DNA of 32,125 nucleotides from CAIJXV01 sp964497135. GTDB lineage: Bacteria; Verrucomicrobiota; Kiritimatiellia; CAIKKV01; CAIJXV01. This document shows, piece by piece, positions 22,320 to 29,820 of this stretch (within the stretch, counting starts at the first letter, position 1; each line of letters starts with the position of its first letter). The DNA lies in NCBI GenBank assembly GCA_964497135.1, contig CAZCDO010000018.1, forward strand, positions 1 to 32,125, read 5' to 3'. The position numbers and the translations under genes were made by a program. The notes below the pieces were generated by a model. That model worked only from the letters and a program-made list of their open reading frames with translations, ran no database searches and was not told the DNA's origin.

Positions 22320-23374
22320 ACCGAACCGAAAACCTGCGGGTCGCCGAGCTGACGCCCCTGATTACGCCGAATGTCCTGCACACGGAACTGCCCCAGACCG
22401 TGACGGCTAACAACACGGTGGTTGAAGCCCGCCAGACGATTCGGGATATCCTGGAGGGGCGCGATCCCCGCCTGCTGATGGTTGTGGGGCCCTGTTCCAT
22501 TCATGATCCCGTGGCCGGGATGGAATATGCCCAGCGCCTGGCGGAACTTCGCCGCGAATTGATGGACACGCTGGTGATTGTCATGCGCGTCTATTTCGAA
22601 AAACCGCGGACCACGATCGGCTGGAAGGGCCTGATTTACGATCCGAATCTCGATGGCTCGGCGGATATCGCCCGGGGCTTGCAGGCCGCCCGGCGGCTTC
22701 TGCTGGCGATCAATACCATGGCGGTTCCGACGGCCACGGAAATGCTCGATCCCATCGTGCCCCAATACCTCGCCGACCTGGTGAGCTGGGCCTCGATCGG
22801 CGCACGGACCACCGAATCGCAAATTCATCGGCAAATGGCCAGCGGGTTGTCCATGCCGGTCGGGTTCAAGAATCGGACCGATGGCGACATCCAGGTCGCC
22901 ATCGAAGCGCTTAAGGCGTCCCGCCAGCCCCACGCCTTTTTGGGAATCGACGGGGAAGGGCGGAGTTGTATCGTCAAAACCCTCGGTAATCCCTGGGGCC
23001 ATTTGATTCTGCGGGGATCCCAGGCCGGCCCGAATTTCGATTCCGTGATTCTTGAGGATGCCGCCCGGCGCCTGCGCGCGGTGGACCTGGAGCCGCGGAT
23101 CATGGTCGATTGCAGTCACGGAAACAGCGGCCGCCGTCCGGAAGCCCAGGAGGAGGTGTTGAAACGCTGTCTTGAAGCGCGGGCGGCCGGCTCGCCGGAA
23201 CTGTTCGGCCTCATGCTGGAGAGCAATCTGGTCGCGGGTACCCAATCCATTCCGGAACGAATCAGCCAGTTGAAATACGGGGTGTCCATCACCGATGCCT
23301 GCCTGGGCTGGGACGAGACGGCGCGGATTCTCAGGGAAACCGCCCGACAGTTGGGAAAGGCCCGTTCGGGATGA
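22316..23374 (+). CDS. 3-deoxy-7-phosphoheptulonate synthase, class I alpha (AroF/G/H type)
   Basis: 352 residues. First step of the shikimate pathway, joining phosphoenolpyruvate and erythrose 4-phosphate. Motifs match the E. coli AroF/G/H group: VVGPCSIHDPVAGMEYA, RVYFEKPRTTIGWKG, GARTTESQIHRQMASG, VGFKNRTDG, DCSHGNSG, SITDACLGWDET. Feedback type cannot be assigned by eye, so no paralogue symbol is given. ATG 22316 overlaps the previous stop; ATG 22301, five codons earlier, is also possible. The HD-domain gene overlaps its end by 4 bp. Confidence 0.95.
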   Translation: MNRTENLRVAELTPLITPNVLHTELPQTVTANNTVVEARQTIRDILEGRDPRLLMVVGPCSIHDPVAGMEYAQRLAELRRELMDTLVIVMRVYFEKPRTTIGWKGLIYDPNLDGSADIARGLQAARRLLLAINTMAVPTATEMLDPIVPQYLADLVSWASIGARTTESQIHRQMASGLSMPVGFKNRTDGDIQVAIEALKASRQPHAFLGIDGEGRSCIVKTLGNPWGHLILRGSQAGPNFDSVILEDAARRLRAVDLEPRIMVDCSHGNSGRRPEAQEEVLKRCLEARAAGSPELFGLMLESNLVAGTQSIPERISQLKYGVSITDACLGWDETARILRETARQLGKARSG

Positions 23375-24201
23375 AAAAACAAAAACCGCATCGGATTGAA
23401 TGCTGGTTTGAACGGTATGTGACCACGTTCGCCGAGGGACCCGCCCTGCCTTTTCTGTTGCGGTTGAAATACGATCACAGCCGCCGGGTGGCCGACCATT
23501 GCCGGACACTGGCCCTTCATTCCGGCTGGCCTGCGGATGAGATCGAAACCGCTTACCTGGTCGGTTTACTGCATGATACGGGCCGGTTTTCGCAGTTCCG
23601 TGAATACCGGACTTTTTTCGACTGGCTTTCGGTTGACCATGCCCTGCGCGGGGTTGAAATTTTGCGCTCTTTCAATGTGCTTCAGGATTTGTCGTCGGCC
23701 CGCCGCCGCCTGATTCATGAGGCGGTCACTTTGCATAATCGGAAAATCCTGCCGGCGGAGCTCAAGCCCCGGATTGCCCGGTTTGCCCGCCTGATCCGGG
23801 ATGCGGATAAAATCGACATCTACCGGGTTGTGCTGGATGCGATTGAGGATGGCTCGATTGCGCGCATGCCGGAATTGACCTTTCAACTCGACTTGCAGGG
23901 TCCTTTGAGCCCTGACATTCTCGCCTGTCTCCGCGATCGGCAGGCCATCGCTTATCAGCAGATCCGGACGCTCAATGATCTGGTGGTCCTGTTGCTGAGT
24001 TGGATTTACGAGTTGTCTTTCGAGGCCTCGCATGACCTGATCCAGGCCGCCCAAGTGCCGGATCGGATCCGCTCCTTTCTGCCCGCGGGGGAGGAGATCG
24101 ATGCCGGGTGCCGGACGGTATGGGAATGGATGCGCTCCGGACCCGCGGTCTATCCGGCCGTGTTCCGGGGCATGATTTCCAATCCAGGAGACCCCCGTTG
24201 A
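23371..24201 (+). CDS. HD-domain phosphohydrolase
   Basis: 276 residues. The HD signature is His36 (KYDHSRRVADHC), His68-Asp69 (GLLHDTGRF), His90 (VDHALRG) and Asp146 (RDADKIDIY), so a divalent-metal phosphohydrolase is expected. The FSQFREYRTFFDW insert after HD is typical of a widespread uncharacterised subgroup. No partner domain such as RelA/SpoT synthetase or GAF is present. Substrate unknown; nucleotides or their derivatives are usual for the superfamily. It starts in an ATGA overlap with DAHP synthase and its stop shares one base with the next start (TGATG). Confidence 0.85.
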   Translation: MKKQKPHRIECWFERYVTTFAEGPALPFLLRLKYDHSRRVADHCRTLALHSGWPADEIETAYLVGLLHDTGRFSQFREYRTFFDWLSVDHALRGVEILRSFNVLQDLSSARRRLIHEAVTLHNRKILPAELKPRIARFARLIRDADKIDIYRVVLDAIEDGSIARMPELTFQLDLQGPLSPDILACLRDRQAIAYQQIRTLNDLVVLLLSWIYELSFEASHDLIQAAQVPDRIRSFLPAGEEIDAGCRTVWEWMRSGPAVYPAVFRGMISNPGDPR

Positions 24202-25559
24202 TGTCCTTGAATTTCCAGTTTCCAACTTCCCGGTTCAGGTTGGATTTCCGGGCCAGGTCGGTCGGGTGCTTTCTCTGGTTCTTAGCCATCGGATTAAGCG
24301 CGGGTCTGCTCCAGGCCGCGGAACGGTTTCCGCCGCCGGATTTCACCTCCGGATACCAGCTCCCAACCGATAATTTCCCGGATGGCGTCGCTGTTTGGCG
24401 GGAGTGGGGGGATGTTTTCATCCTGGCCGGTTTTTTGGGATTGGCCTCCTGGCTGGCGATCAAACGCCGTTCCCGAGCCCTGACTTTAGCCCTGGCCGTG
24501 GTGAGCCTGTTGTATTTCGGTTTCTATCGCCGGGGGTGTGTCTGCGTCATCGGTTCAACCCAGAATGTGTCGGTGGCCTTGGCGAATCCCGAAGTGATTT
24601 TGCCCTTGAGTCTGTTGGCCTTTTTTCTCCTGCCGCTGGTATTTGCCCTTTTTTTCGGGCGGGTGTTTTGTTCCGCAGTTTGTCCGCAAGGGGCGATTCA
24701 GGAGGCGGTCTTGATCCGCCCTGTCCGCCTTCCCGAGTGGCTGGCGCGTCCGCTGGAATGGCTGCCTTTTCTCACGCTGGTGCTGGGGATTCTGACCGCC
24801 GCCACCGGGTGCGGGTTCATGATTTGCCGGCATGATCCCTTCATCGGGCTGTTCCGGTTGGGCGGACCCCGGGTAATCCTGGCGCTGGGTTTCTTGTTTG
24901 TGGGGTTATCGACGTTTATCGGCCGACCCTACTGCCGGTTTGCCTGCCCGTATGGGGCCCTGCTGCGGCTGATCTCGCCTCTGGCTTGGCGGCCGCTCAC
25001 CATCACACCCGATGAGTGTATCCGCTGTGGATTGTGCGCCGAGGCCTGCCCGTATGGCGCCATCATCGCCCCGGTTCCCGAGGACGCGGCGCGGGATCGG
25101 CAAACCGGCAAGGCCACGTTGCGCTGGATCCTGCTGGCCTTTCCGCTCCTGCTGATAGCCGGCGGCGGTTTGGGTTATCTTTCGGGCCCGGCGCTGGCGC
25201 GATTGAATCCCGAAGTCCGCATGGCCGACTATGACCGTGCGCGGCGGTCGCTGATTCCGGACCGAAATCTGCCGGAGCGCCTGGCGATTTACCGGCAGGC
25301 GGGCGGAGGCGTCGCGGACCTTCAACAGCGAGCCGGGTTCGTGGTTCAACGGGTTCGGTGGGGGGCTGTGGCGGGCGGCCTATTCATGGCGGGGATCATC
25401 GGTTTTTCGCTGATGGGCGTCGTCGTCCGGCGGGCGCAACCCGATTGGCGGGCTGATCCGGCGCGCTGTGTGGCCTGCGGGCGGTGTGTCCGCTATTGCC
25501 CCCGCGAGCATCGCCGGCTGCGCGCGGCGGGCGTGCCGACGAAGGGGATGCCGACTTGA
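24201..25559 (+). CDS. Membrane polyferredoxin, NosR/NapH-like
   Basis: 452 residues. An N-terminal hydrophobic segment (about 20-40) is followed by at least five further membrane segments. Two CxxxCP motifs at membrane edges, Cys157/161 (FCSAVCPQGA) and Cys245/249 (YCRFACPYGA), match NosR/NapH/YccM-type proteins. One full CxxCxxCxxxCP ferredoxin motif lies at Cys273-283 and a second at Cys423-433 near the C-terminus. Such proteins carry electrons between quinone or cytoplasmic donors and acceptors across the membrane. ATG 24201 is chosen with CCAGGAG upstream. It heads the redox block with the propeller, NuoEF and GltD-like genes. The acceptor is unknown, and no nos, nap or nir genes accompany it. 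Confidence 0.85.
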   Translation: MSLNFQFPTSRFRLDFRARSVGCFLWFLAIGLSAGLLQAAERFPPPDFTSGYQLPTDNFPDGVAVWREWGDVFILAGFLGLASWLAIKRRSRALTLALAVVSLLYFGFYRRGCVCVIGSTQNVSVALANPEVILPLSLLAFFLLPLVFALFFGRVFCSAVCPQGAIQEAVLIRPVRLPEWLARPLEWLPFLTLVLGILTAATGCGFMICRHDPFIGLFRLGGPRVILALGFLFVGLSTFIGRPYCRFACPYGALLRLISPLAWRPLTITPDECIRCGLCAEACPYGAIIAPVPEDAARDRQTGKATLRWILLAFPLLLIAGGGLGYLSGPALARLNPEVRMADYDRARRSLIPDRNLPERLAIYRQAGGGVADLQQRAGFVVQRVRWGAVAGGLFMAGIIGFSLMGVVVRRAQPDWRADPARCVACGRCVRYCPREHRRLRAAGVPTKGMPT

Positions 25560-25622
25560 AGGCCGAACCGTCAGCGGCCGGGGGGAAATTATCCCAACGC
25601 GAGATACGGCCCAAAGCCGACA

Positions 25623-25670
25623 GCTCGGTTGGAGCCGGGGTGCCCTCACCCCGGAATCTTCCAGCCGAGC
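25623..25670. repeat. Two-tier stem-loop between redox genes
   Basis: The outer arms 25623-25633 and 25660-25670 pair over 11 bp with one G-T. The inner arms CCGGGGTG (25635-25642) and CACCCCGG (25647-25654) pair perfectly around a CCCT loop. No T-run follows. It sits in the 152-bp stretch between the polyferredoxin stop and the preferred propeller start. It could be a dispersed palindromic repeat or an RNA stability or processing element. Confidence 0.6.
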
Positions 25671-25711
25671 GGACGACCGATTCCCGACCGGTTGCGGGGG
25701 AAGCGCCTCTG

Positions 25712-27409
25712 ATGCGCCGGGTCGGGTGGGTGACCGCCGCAATAGCCCTGGTCTTTTTTTGCGCGGGGGTTTTTATCTGGGCTCGCGAAGATCGGGAATT
25801 CAAACGGGCGCAGGAACAGAACGACCGGATCCGGGCTGACTGGGATGCGCGGCTTCAGGTGAATCGCACGGATGAAGCGCTTCAACGGGAAGTCCGGGAC
25901 TGGGATCGGGACTGGCGTGCCCGCTATTTCCGTCACCTGCAATTTCAGAGTCGCGGTTTGCTGGTTCTGGCCCTGACCGCCGGGTTGGCTTTCTGGGCTG
26001 TGCATTTCGGACTACGTCGCCCTCCGCCGACGGTGCGTCCGGCGGGGAGAGCTTCCCATTCGGAGGCCGCCTTCTTTTATGCCCATCGCCGTAAACTGCT
26101 GGGGTCGTTATTGGTTTTCGCCGGTCTGTTGGGAGTCCAGACCGGGCGCAACGCGCTGCGGTGGAATCGATTCAAAAATGAAGAGGCGCCCCGTCCTCCG
26201 GTTCCGGCCATCGTTTCTTCGGTGGAGCCGGCCCGGTATCCGGTGATTTGGGGCGCCTTTCGCGGTACCGCGGGGAATGGGCACGGGCTGTCGGACCGCA
26301 GCCCGCCGGCCTGGGATGGAACCCGGGGGGAATCGGTGGTGTGGACGTCAACCCTGGCCCTGCCTGGGAACAGTTCGCCGATCGTTGCGGGAAACCGGGT
26401 GATCCTGACCGGGGCGACCCGGACGGAGCATGCGGTTTGGGCCTGCGATCTGGAAACGGGGCGCGAACTCTGGTGCTGGCGCGGGACGGCGGCGCCGACC
26501 CAACCCGAGACGGTTTTGGACGAGACGGGTTTTGCGGCGTCGACGCCGGCCACGGATGGGCGGATGGTGGCCGCCATTTTTGCCGACGGTGACCTGGTGG
26601 GGTTGGATCTGGACGGCCGGGAATTATGGCGGCGCGCGTTGGGCGTTCCGGACAATATGTATGGGCATGCCTCGTCCCTGGTCTTTGCCGGGAACCGGCT
26701 GATGGTCCAGTGGGATCAAGGTCGGGCGGAAGAGGGGCGCTCGCGGTTGTTGGCACTCGATCCGTTGACCGGCGATACCCGGTGGGAGACGCCGCGCCCG
26801 GTCAATGCTTCGTGGGCGACCCCGCTGGTGATTGCCGACGCAACGGGATCCGTGGTGGTCTTGTCCGCCTCGCCCTGGGTCATCGCCTATGAGGCGGAGA
26901 CGGGACGCGAATTATGGCGGGCGGGTGAACTGCGGGGCGACGTGGCGCCTTCGCCGGTTTTCGGGAGTGGACGGATCTATGCTTTAAACACCTCGGCGCC
27001 TCTGCTGTGCATCCGGCCGGGCGGCACGGGGGACGTGACGGCGACCCATGTCGAGTGGTCGATCAACGGCGATATGCCCGATACGTGTAGTCCGCTGGTG
27101 GTCTCGAACCGGGTGTTCACCGTGCTGTCCTGGGGGGTGTTGACCGCCCGTGACGCGGAGACGGGGCGGACCTTGTGGGAACACGATCTGGGCCTGACGT
27201 TTACGGCCTCGCCGACCACGGCGGGCGGGCGGCTTTTCCTGGTGGCCACCGACGGCATGACCGTCATCGTGGATCTCGCCGATGAATTTCGGGAAATCGC
27301 ACGGTATCCATTGGGCGATGAAGTGCATGCCTCGCCGGTGTTGGGCGACGGTTGGATTCTCCTGCGAGGCAAACATTGGCTGTGGCGGATCGGAGGGGGC
27401 CAGCCATGA
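25712..27409 (+). CDS. Membrane-anchored PQQ-like beta-propeller protein
   Basis: 565 residues from ATG 25712. Three hydrophobic segments lie at about 6-25, 85-105 and 125-145, followed by a propeller with blades marked by DLETGRELWCW, DLDGRELWRR, DPLTGDTRWE, EAETGRELWRA and DAETGRTLWEH. These are PQQ/BamB-type repeats; I do not see the catalytic residues of a quinoprotein dehydrogenase, so cofactor binding is doubtful. The start is uncertain: TTG 25556 overlaps the previous stop (TTGA) and would add 52 Pro/Ala/Gly-rich residues encoded across a palindromic element. ATG 25712 has GGGGGAAG upstream and places the first membrane segment at the N-terminus. It is coupled to the NuoEF gene (ATGA). 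A scaffold or sensor role for the redox complex is inferred. Confidence 0.75.
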   Translation: MRRVGWVTAAIALVFFCAGVFIWAREDREFKRAQEQNDRIRADWDARLQVNRTDEALQREVRDWDRDWRARYFRHLQFQSRGLLVLALTAGLAFWAVHFGLRRPPPTVRPAGRASHSEAAFFYAHRRKLLGSLLVFAGLLGVQTGRNALRWNRFKNEEAPRPPVPAIVSSVEPARYPVIWGAFRGTAGNGHGLSDRSPPAWDGTRGESVVWTSTLALPGNSSPIVAGNRVILTGATRTEHAVWACDLETGRELWCWRGTAAPTQPETVLDETGFAASTPATDGRMVAAIFADGDLVGLDLDGRELWRRALGVPDNMYGHASSLVFAGNRLMVQWDQGRAEEGRSRLLALDPLTGDTRWETPRPVNASWATPLVIADATGSVVVLSASPWVIAYEAETGRELWRAGELRGDVAPSPVFGSGRIYALNTSAPLLCIRPGGTGDVTATHVEWSINGDMPDTCSPLVVSNRVFTVLSWGVLTARDAETGRTLWEHDLGLTFTASPTTAGGRLFLVATDGMTVIVDLADEFREIARYPLGDEVHASPVLGDGWILLRGKHWLWRIGGGQP

Positions 27410-29811
27410 TGGAAGAGTGGACAGAGAGCGATAGGACCGCAATACAGGGGATTCTCGACGAGGTCGGGATGGCGCCTGAGAACGCCCTGGCTTTTTTGCA
27501 GGCGGTTCACCGGCGGTACCAATACCTGCCCCTGCCGGCCCTTGAACAGGCGGATGCATCGAGCCGCATGACTTTGGCCCAACTCAGCGGAGTGGCTTCT
27601 TTTTATCCGCATTTTCGACTCAAGCCCGTGGGCCGGCATCGGGTCCGCCTCTGTACTGGAACGGCGTGTCATGTCAAAGGGGCAACCCTGATTTGGGAGG
27701 CCCTGCGGCGGGAGCTGAAAATCACCGGGGACGAGGATACCGACGCGGACCGGCGGTTCACGTTGGAAAAAGTGGCCTGCCTCGGCTGTTGTACCCTTGC
27801 GCCGGTGATGCAGATCGGCGATTGGATCGTCGGCCGGGTGACCCCGGACCGGGTTGGCTCGATTCTGGCCGATTACCTGGCCCGCCCCGAACGGGAAACC
27901 GGCGGCGCAACCTTTACCCAGACGCCCGATTCGAATCGGCCGGCGGCCGGTGAAATTCGGATTGGGTTGGGGTCGTGTTGCCAGGCCCGCGGGAGTGCGA
28001 CGGTCTGGGAGGGTTTTGAGACGGCGATCCGCAAGACGAAAAGTGCCGTCACTTTGAAACGGGTGGGCTGTGTCGGGATGTGTTCGCAAACCCCGTTGGT
28101 CGAGGTGATTCAACCCGGCGCGGCTCCCCTCCTTTACACGCAGGTTCAGGCGGGCGATGCCGATTTGATTTTACGTCGGCATTTTTCACCGGCCTCCGCT
28201 GTCGTGCGGTGGCGGTCCTCGTTTGACCGCTGGGTGGAATCGGTTTTGACCGATGCCGGACGCCGGCGGCAGGCCGAGCTGAAAGCGACCGATGCCACGG
28301 GCGTGACGGATGAATTTCTTCGGGCCCAGGTCCGGATAACCACCGACCGCCTGGAGGCGATGGATCCCTTGGATGGCGCCGAATACGGGCAATCCGGCGG
28401 TTTTGAGATGCTCCGGAAGTGTCTGGCGGAAAACGACCCGGAGGGGGTGATCCGGCGGATTACCGCGAGCGGTTTGCGGGGCCGCGGGGGCGCAGGGTTC
28501 CCGACCGGATTAAAATGGAGTCATGTCCGGCGTGCGCCGGGCTCGCCCAAATATGTGATCGTCAACGGGGATGAGGGGGATCCGGGCGCGTTCATGGATC
28601 GCATGTTGCTGGAATCGGCCCCGCATCGGATTTTGGAGGGGCTGCTGATCGCGGCGCATGCGGTGGGGGCGTCCGAGGGAATATTCTACGTGCGCGCCGA
28701 GTATCCGCTGGCGTTGAAACGATTGCGGGAGGCGATCCGACAGGCCGGCGAAGCCGGTTGGCTGGGCGAGCGGGTGGGCGGCACCGGCTGGTCGTTCCAG
28801 GTCCAGGTCGTCGAGGGCGCCGGGGCTTTTGTCTGCGGCGAGGAAAGCGCCCTCCTCGCCTCGATTGAAGGCCAACGCGGGCATCCGCGCTGGCGTCCGC
28901 CGTATCCGGCGGAACGCGGTTTGAACGGAAAACCAACCCTGATCAACAATGTCGAAACCCTGGCGGCCATTCCCTGGATCCTAAGCCAGGGCGTGGACGC
29001 CTATGCCCGGTTGGGAACTCCGCGGAGCAAAGGGACCAAGGTTTTTGCACTGGCCGGGAAAGTGCGGCGGGGTGGCCTGATTGAAGTGCCGATGGGAATT
29101 TCGATCCGCCGGATTGTCGAGGATTTGGGCGGGGGCGCTTTACCGGGTCGGATTTTCAAAGCCGTTCAGATCGGGGGACCGTCCGGCGGCTGTCTGCCCG
29201 CGGATCGGTGCGACCTGCCCATCGATTACGAGGCCTTGACGGAGGCGGGTGTGATCATGGGGTCGGGCGGATTGATCGTGCTGGATGACACCGATTGCAT
29301 GGTGGAGATGGCCCGGTATTTCTTGGAATTTACCCAGGATCAATCGTGCGGCAAATGCGTCTATTGCCGGGTTGGCACCAGCCGCCTGCTCGAAATCCTG
29401 ACGCGCCTGTGTGCCGGAAAAGGGCGCGCCCAGGATCTCGATCTATTGAAGGAATTGGCCGAAGGAGTCCGCCGCTCCAGCTTGTGCGGCTTGGGCCGCA
29501 CCGCGCCCAATCCGGTATTGACGACTCTGCGGTATTTTCCGGACGAGGTTCAGGCGCACTTGGAAGGCCGCTGTCCCGCGGGGCGTTGTCGGGGGTTGAT
29601 CGCCTTCGAAGTAACCGACCGGTGTATCGGGTGCACCCTCTGTGCCCAGCATTGTCCCGTTCAGGCCATCGAGCCCCGGCCCTATGAGGACCAGTTCATC
29701 GATCAGGAAATATGTGTCCGGTGTGGAATCTGCCGCGAAATCTGTCCGGAGCAGGCGATCCGGTTAAATTCGCGCCGTTTCGGCGCGAATTTAACAACGC
29801 GAGAACAATAG
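27406..29811 (+). CDS. NuoE-NuoF-ferredoxin fusion, NADH-oxidising flavoprotein
   Basis: 801 residues. About 1-160: NuoE-like [2Fe-2S] domain with Cys83, 88, 125 and 129 (LCTGTACHVKG, ACLGCCTLAP). About 183-265: a second thioredoxin-like [2Fe-2S] domain (GSCCQARGS, GCVGMC; Cys191/192, 222, 226) with an irregular first pair. About 345-620: NuoF core with FMN/NADH motifs GLRGRGGAGFPTGLKW, NGDEGDPGAFMDR, GAGAFVCGEESALL and an SLBB segment. Then the N3-type [4Fe-4S] site Cys648, 651, 654 and 694, and a C-terminal 2x[4Fe-4S] ferredoxin (Cys740-750 and 770-780). This is the NADH:acceptor module found in HndA/HndC, HydB and NDH-1. GGAGGGG lies 8 nt before ATG 27406. Electrons from NADH probably pass to the downstream flavoprotein or the membrane polyferredoxin. 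Confidence 0.92.
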   Translation: MMEEWTESDRTAIQGILDEVGMAPENALAFLQAVHRRYQYLPLPALEQADASSRMTLAQLSGVASFYPHFRLKPVGRHRVRLCTGTACHVKGATLIWEALRRELKITGDEDTDADRRFTLEKVACLGCCTLAPVMQIGDWIVGRVTPDRVGSILADYLARPERETGGATFTQTPDSNRPAAGEIRIGLGSCCQARGSATVWEGFETAIRKTKSAVTLKRVGCVGMCSQTPLVEVIQPGAAPLLYTQVQAGDADLILRRHFSPASAVVRWRSSFDRWVESVLTDAGRRRQAELKATDATGVTDEFLRAQVRITTDRLEAMDPLDGAEYGQSGGFEMLRKCLAENDPEGVIRRITASGLRGRGGAGFPTGLKWSHVRRAPGSPKYVIVNGDEGDPGAFMDRMLLESAPHRILEGLLIAAHAVGASEGIFYVRAEYPLALKRLREAIRQAGEAGWLGERVGGTGWSFQVQVVEGAGAFVCGEESALLASIEGQRGHPRWRPPYPAERGLNGKPTLINNVETLAAIPWILSQGVDAYARLGTPRSKGTKVFALAGKVRRGGLIEVPMGISIRRIVEDLGGGALPGRIFKAVQIGGPSGGCLPADRCDLPIDYEALTEAGVIMGSGGLIVLDDTDCMVEMARYFLEFTQDQSCGKCVYCRVGTSRLLEILTRLCAGKGRAQDLDLLKELAEGVRRSSLCGLGRTAPNPVLTTLRYFPDEVQAHLEGRCPAGRCRGLIAFEVTDRCIGCTLCAQHCPVQAIEPRPYEDQFIDQEICVRCGICREICPEQAIRLNSRRFGANLTTREQ
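29763..29795. repeat. Perfect 15-bp-stem palindrome at the end of the NuoEF gene
   Basis: Positions 29763-29777 and 29781-29795 are exact reverse complements around a TTT loop. It lies inside the last 17 codons, after the final ferredoxin motif, and ends 25 nt before the next start codon. There is no T-run, so it is not a standard terminator. It may act as an RNA processing or 3' protection element within the operon, or as a REP-like repeat. Confidence 0.75.
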
Positions 29812-29820
29812 GGAATTCTG

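Noticed and set aside
22277..23509. 410-codon - strand frame across DAHP synthase
   Set aside because: The + strand encodes an unmistakable DAHP synthase; the antisense product has no family features.
25484..25711. Earlier in-frame start for the propeller protein
   Set aside because: Codons before TTG 25556 lie inside the polyferredoxin C-terminal ferredoxin motif; 25556 itself is kept only as an alternative because the added segment is low-complexity and spans a palindrome.
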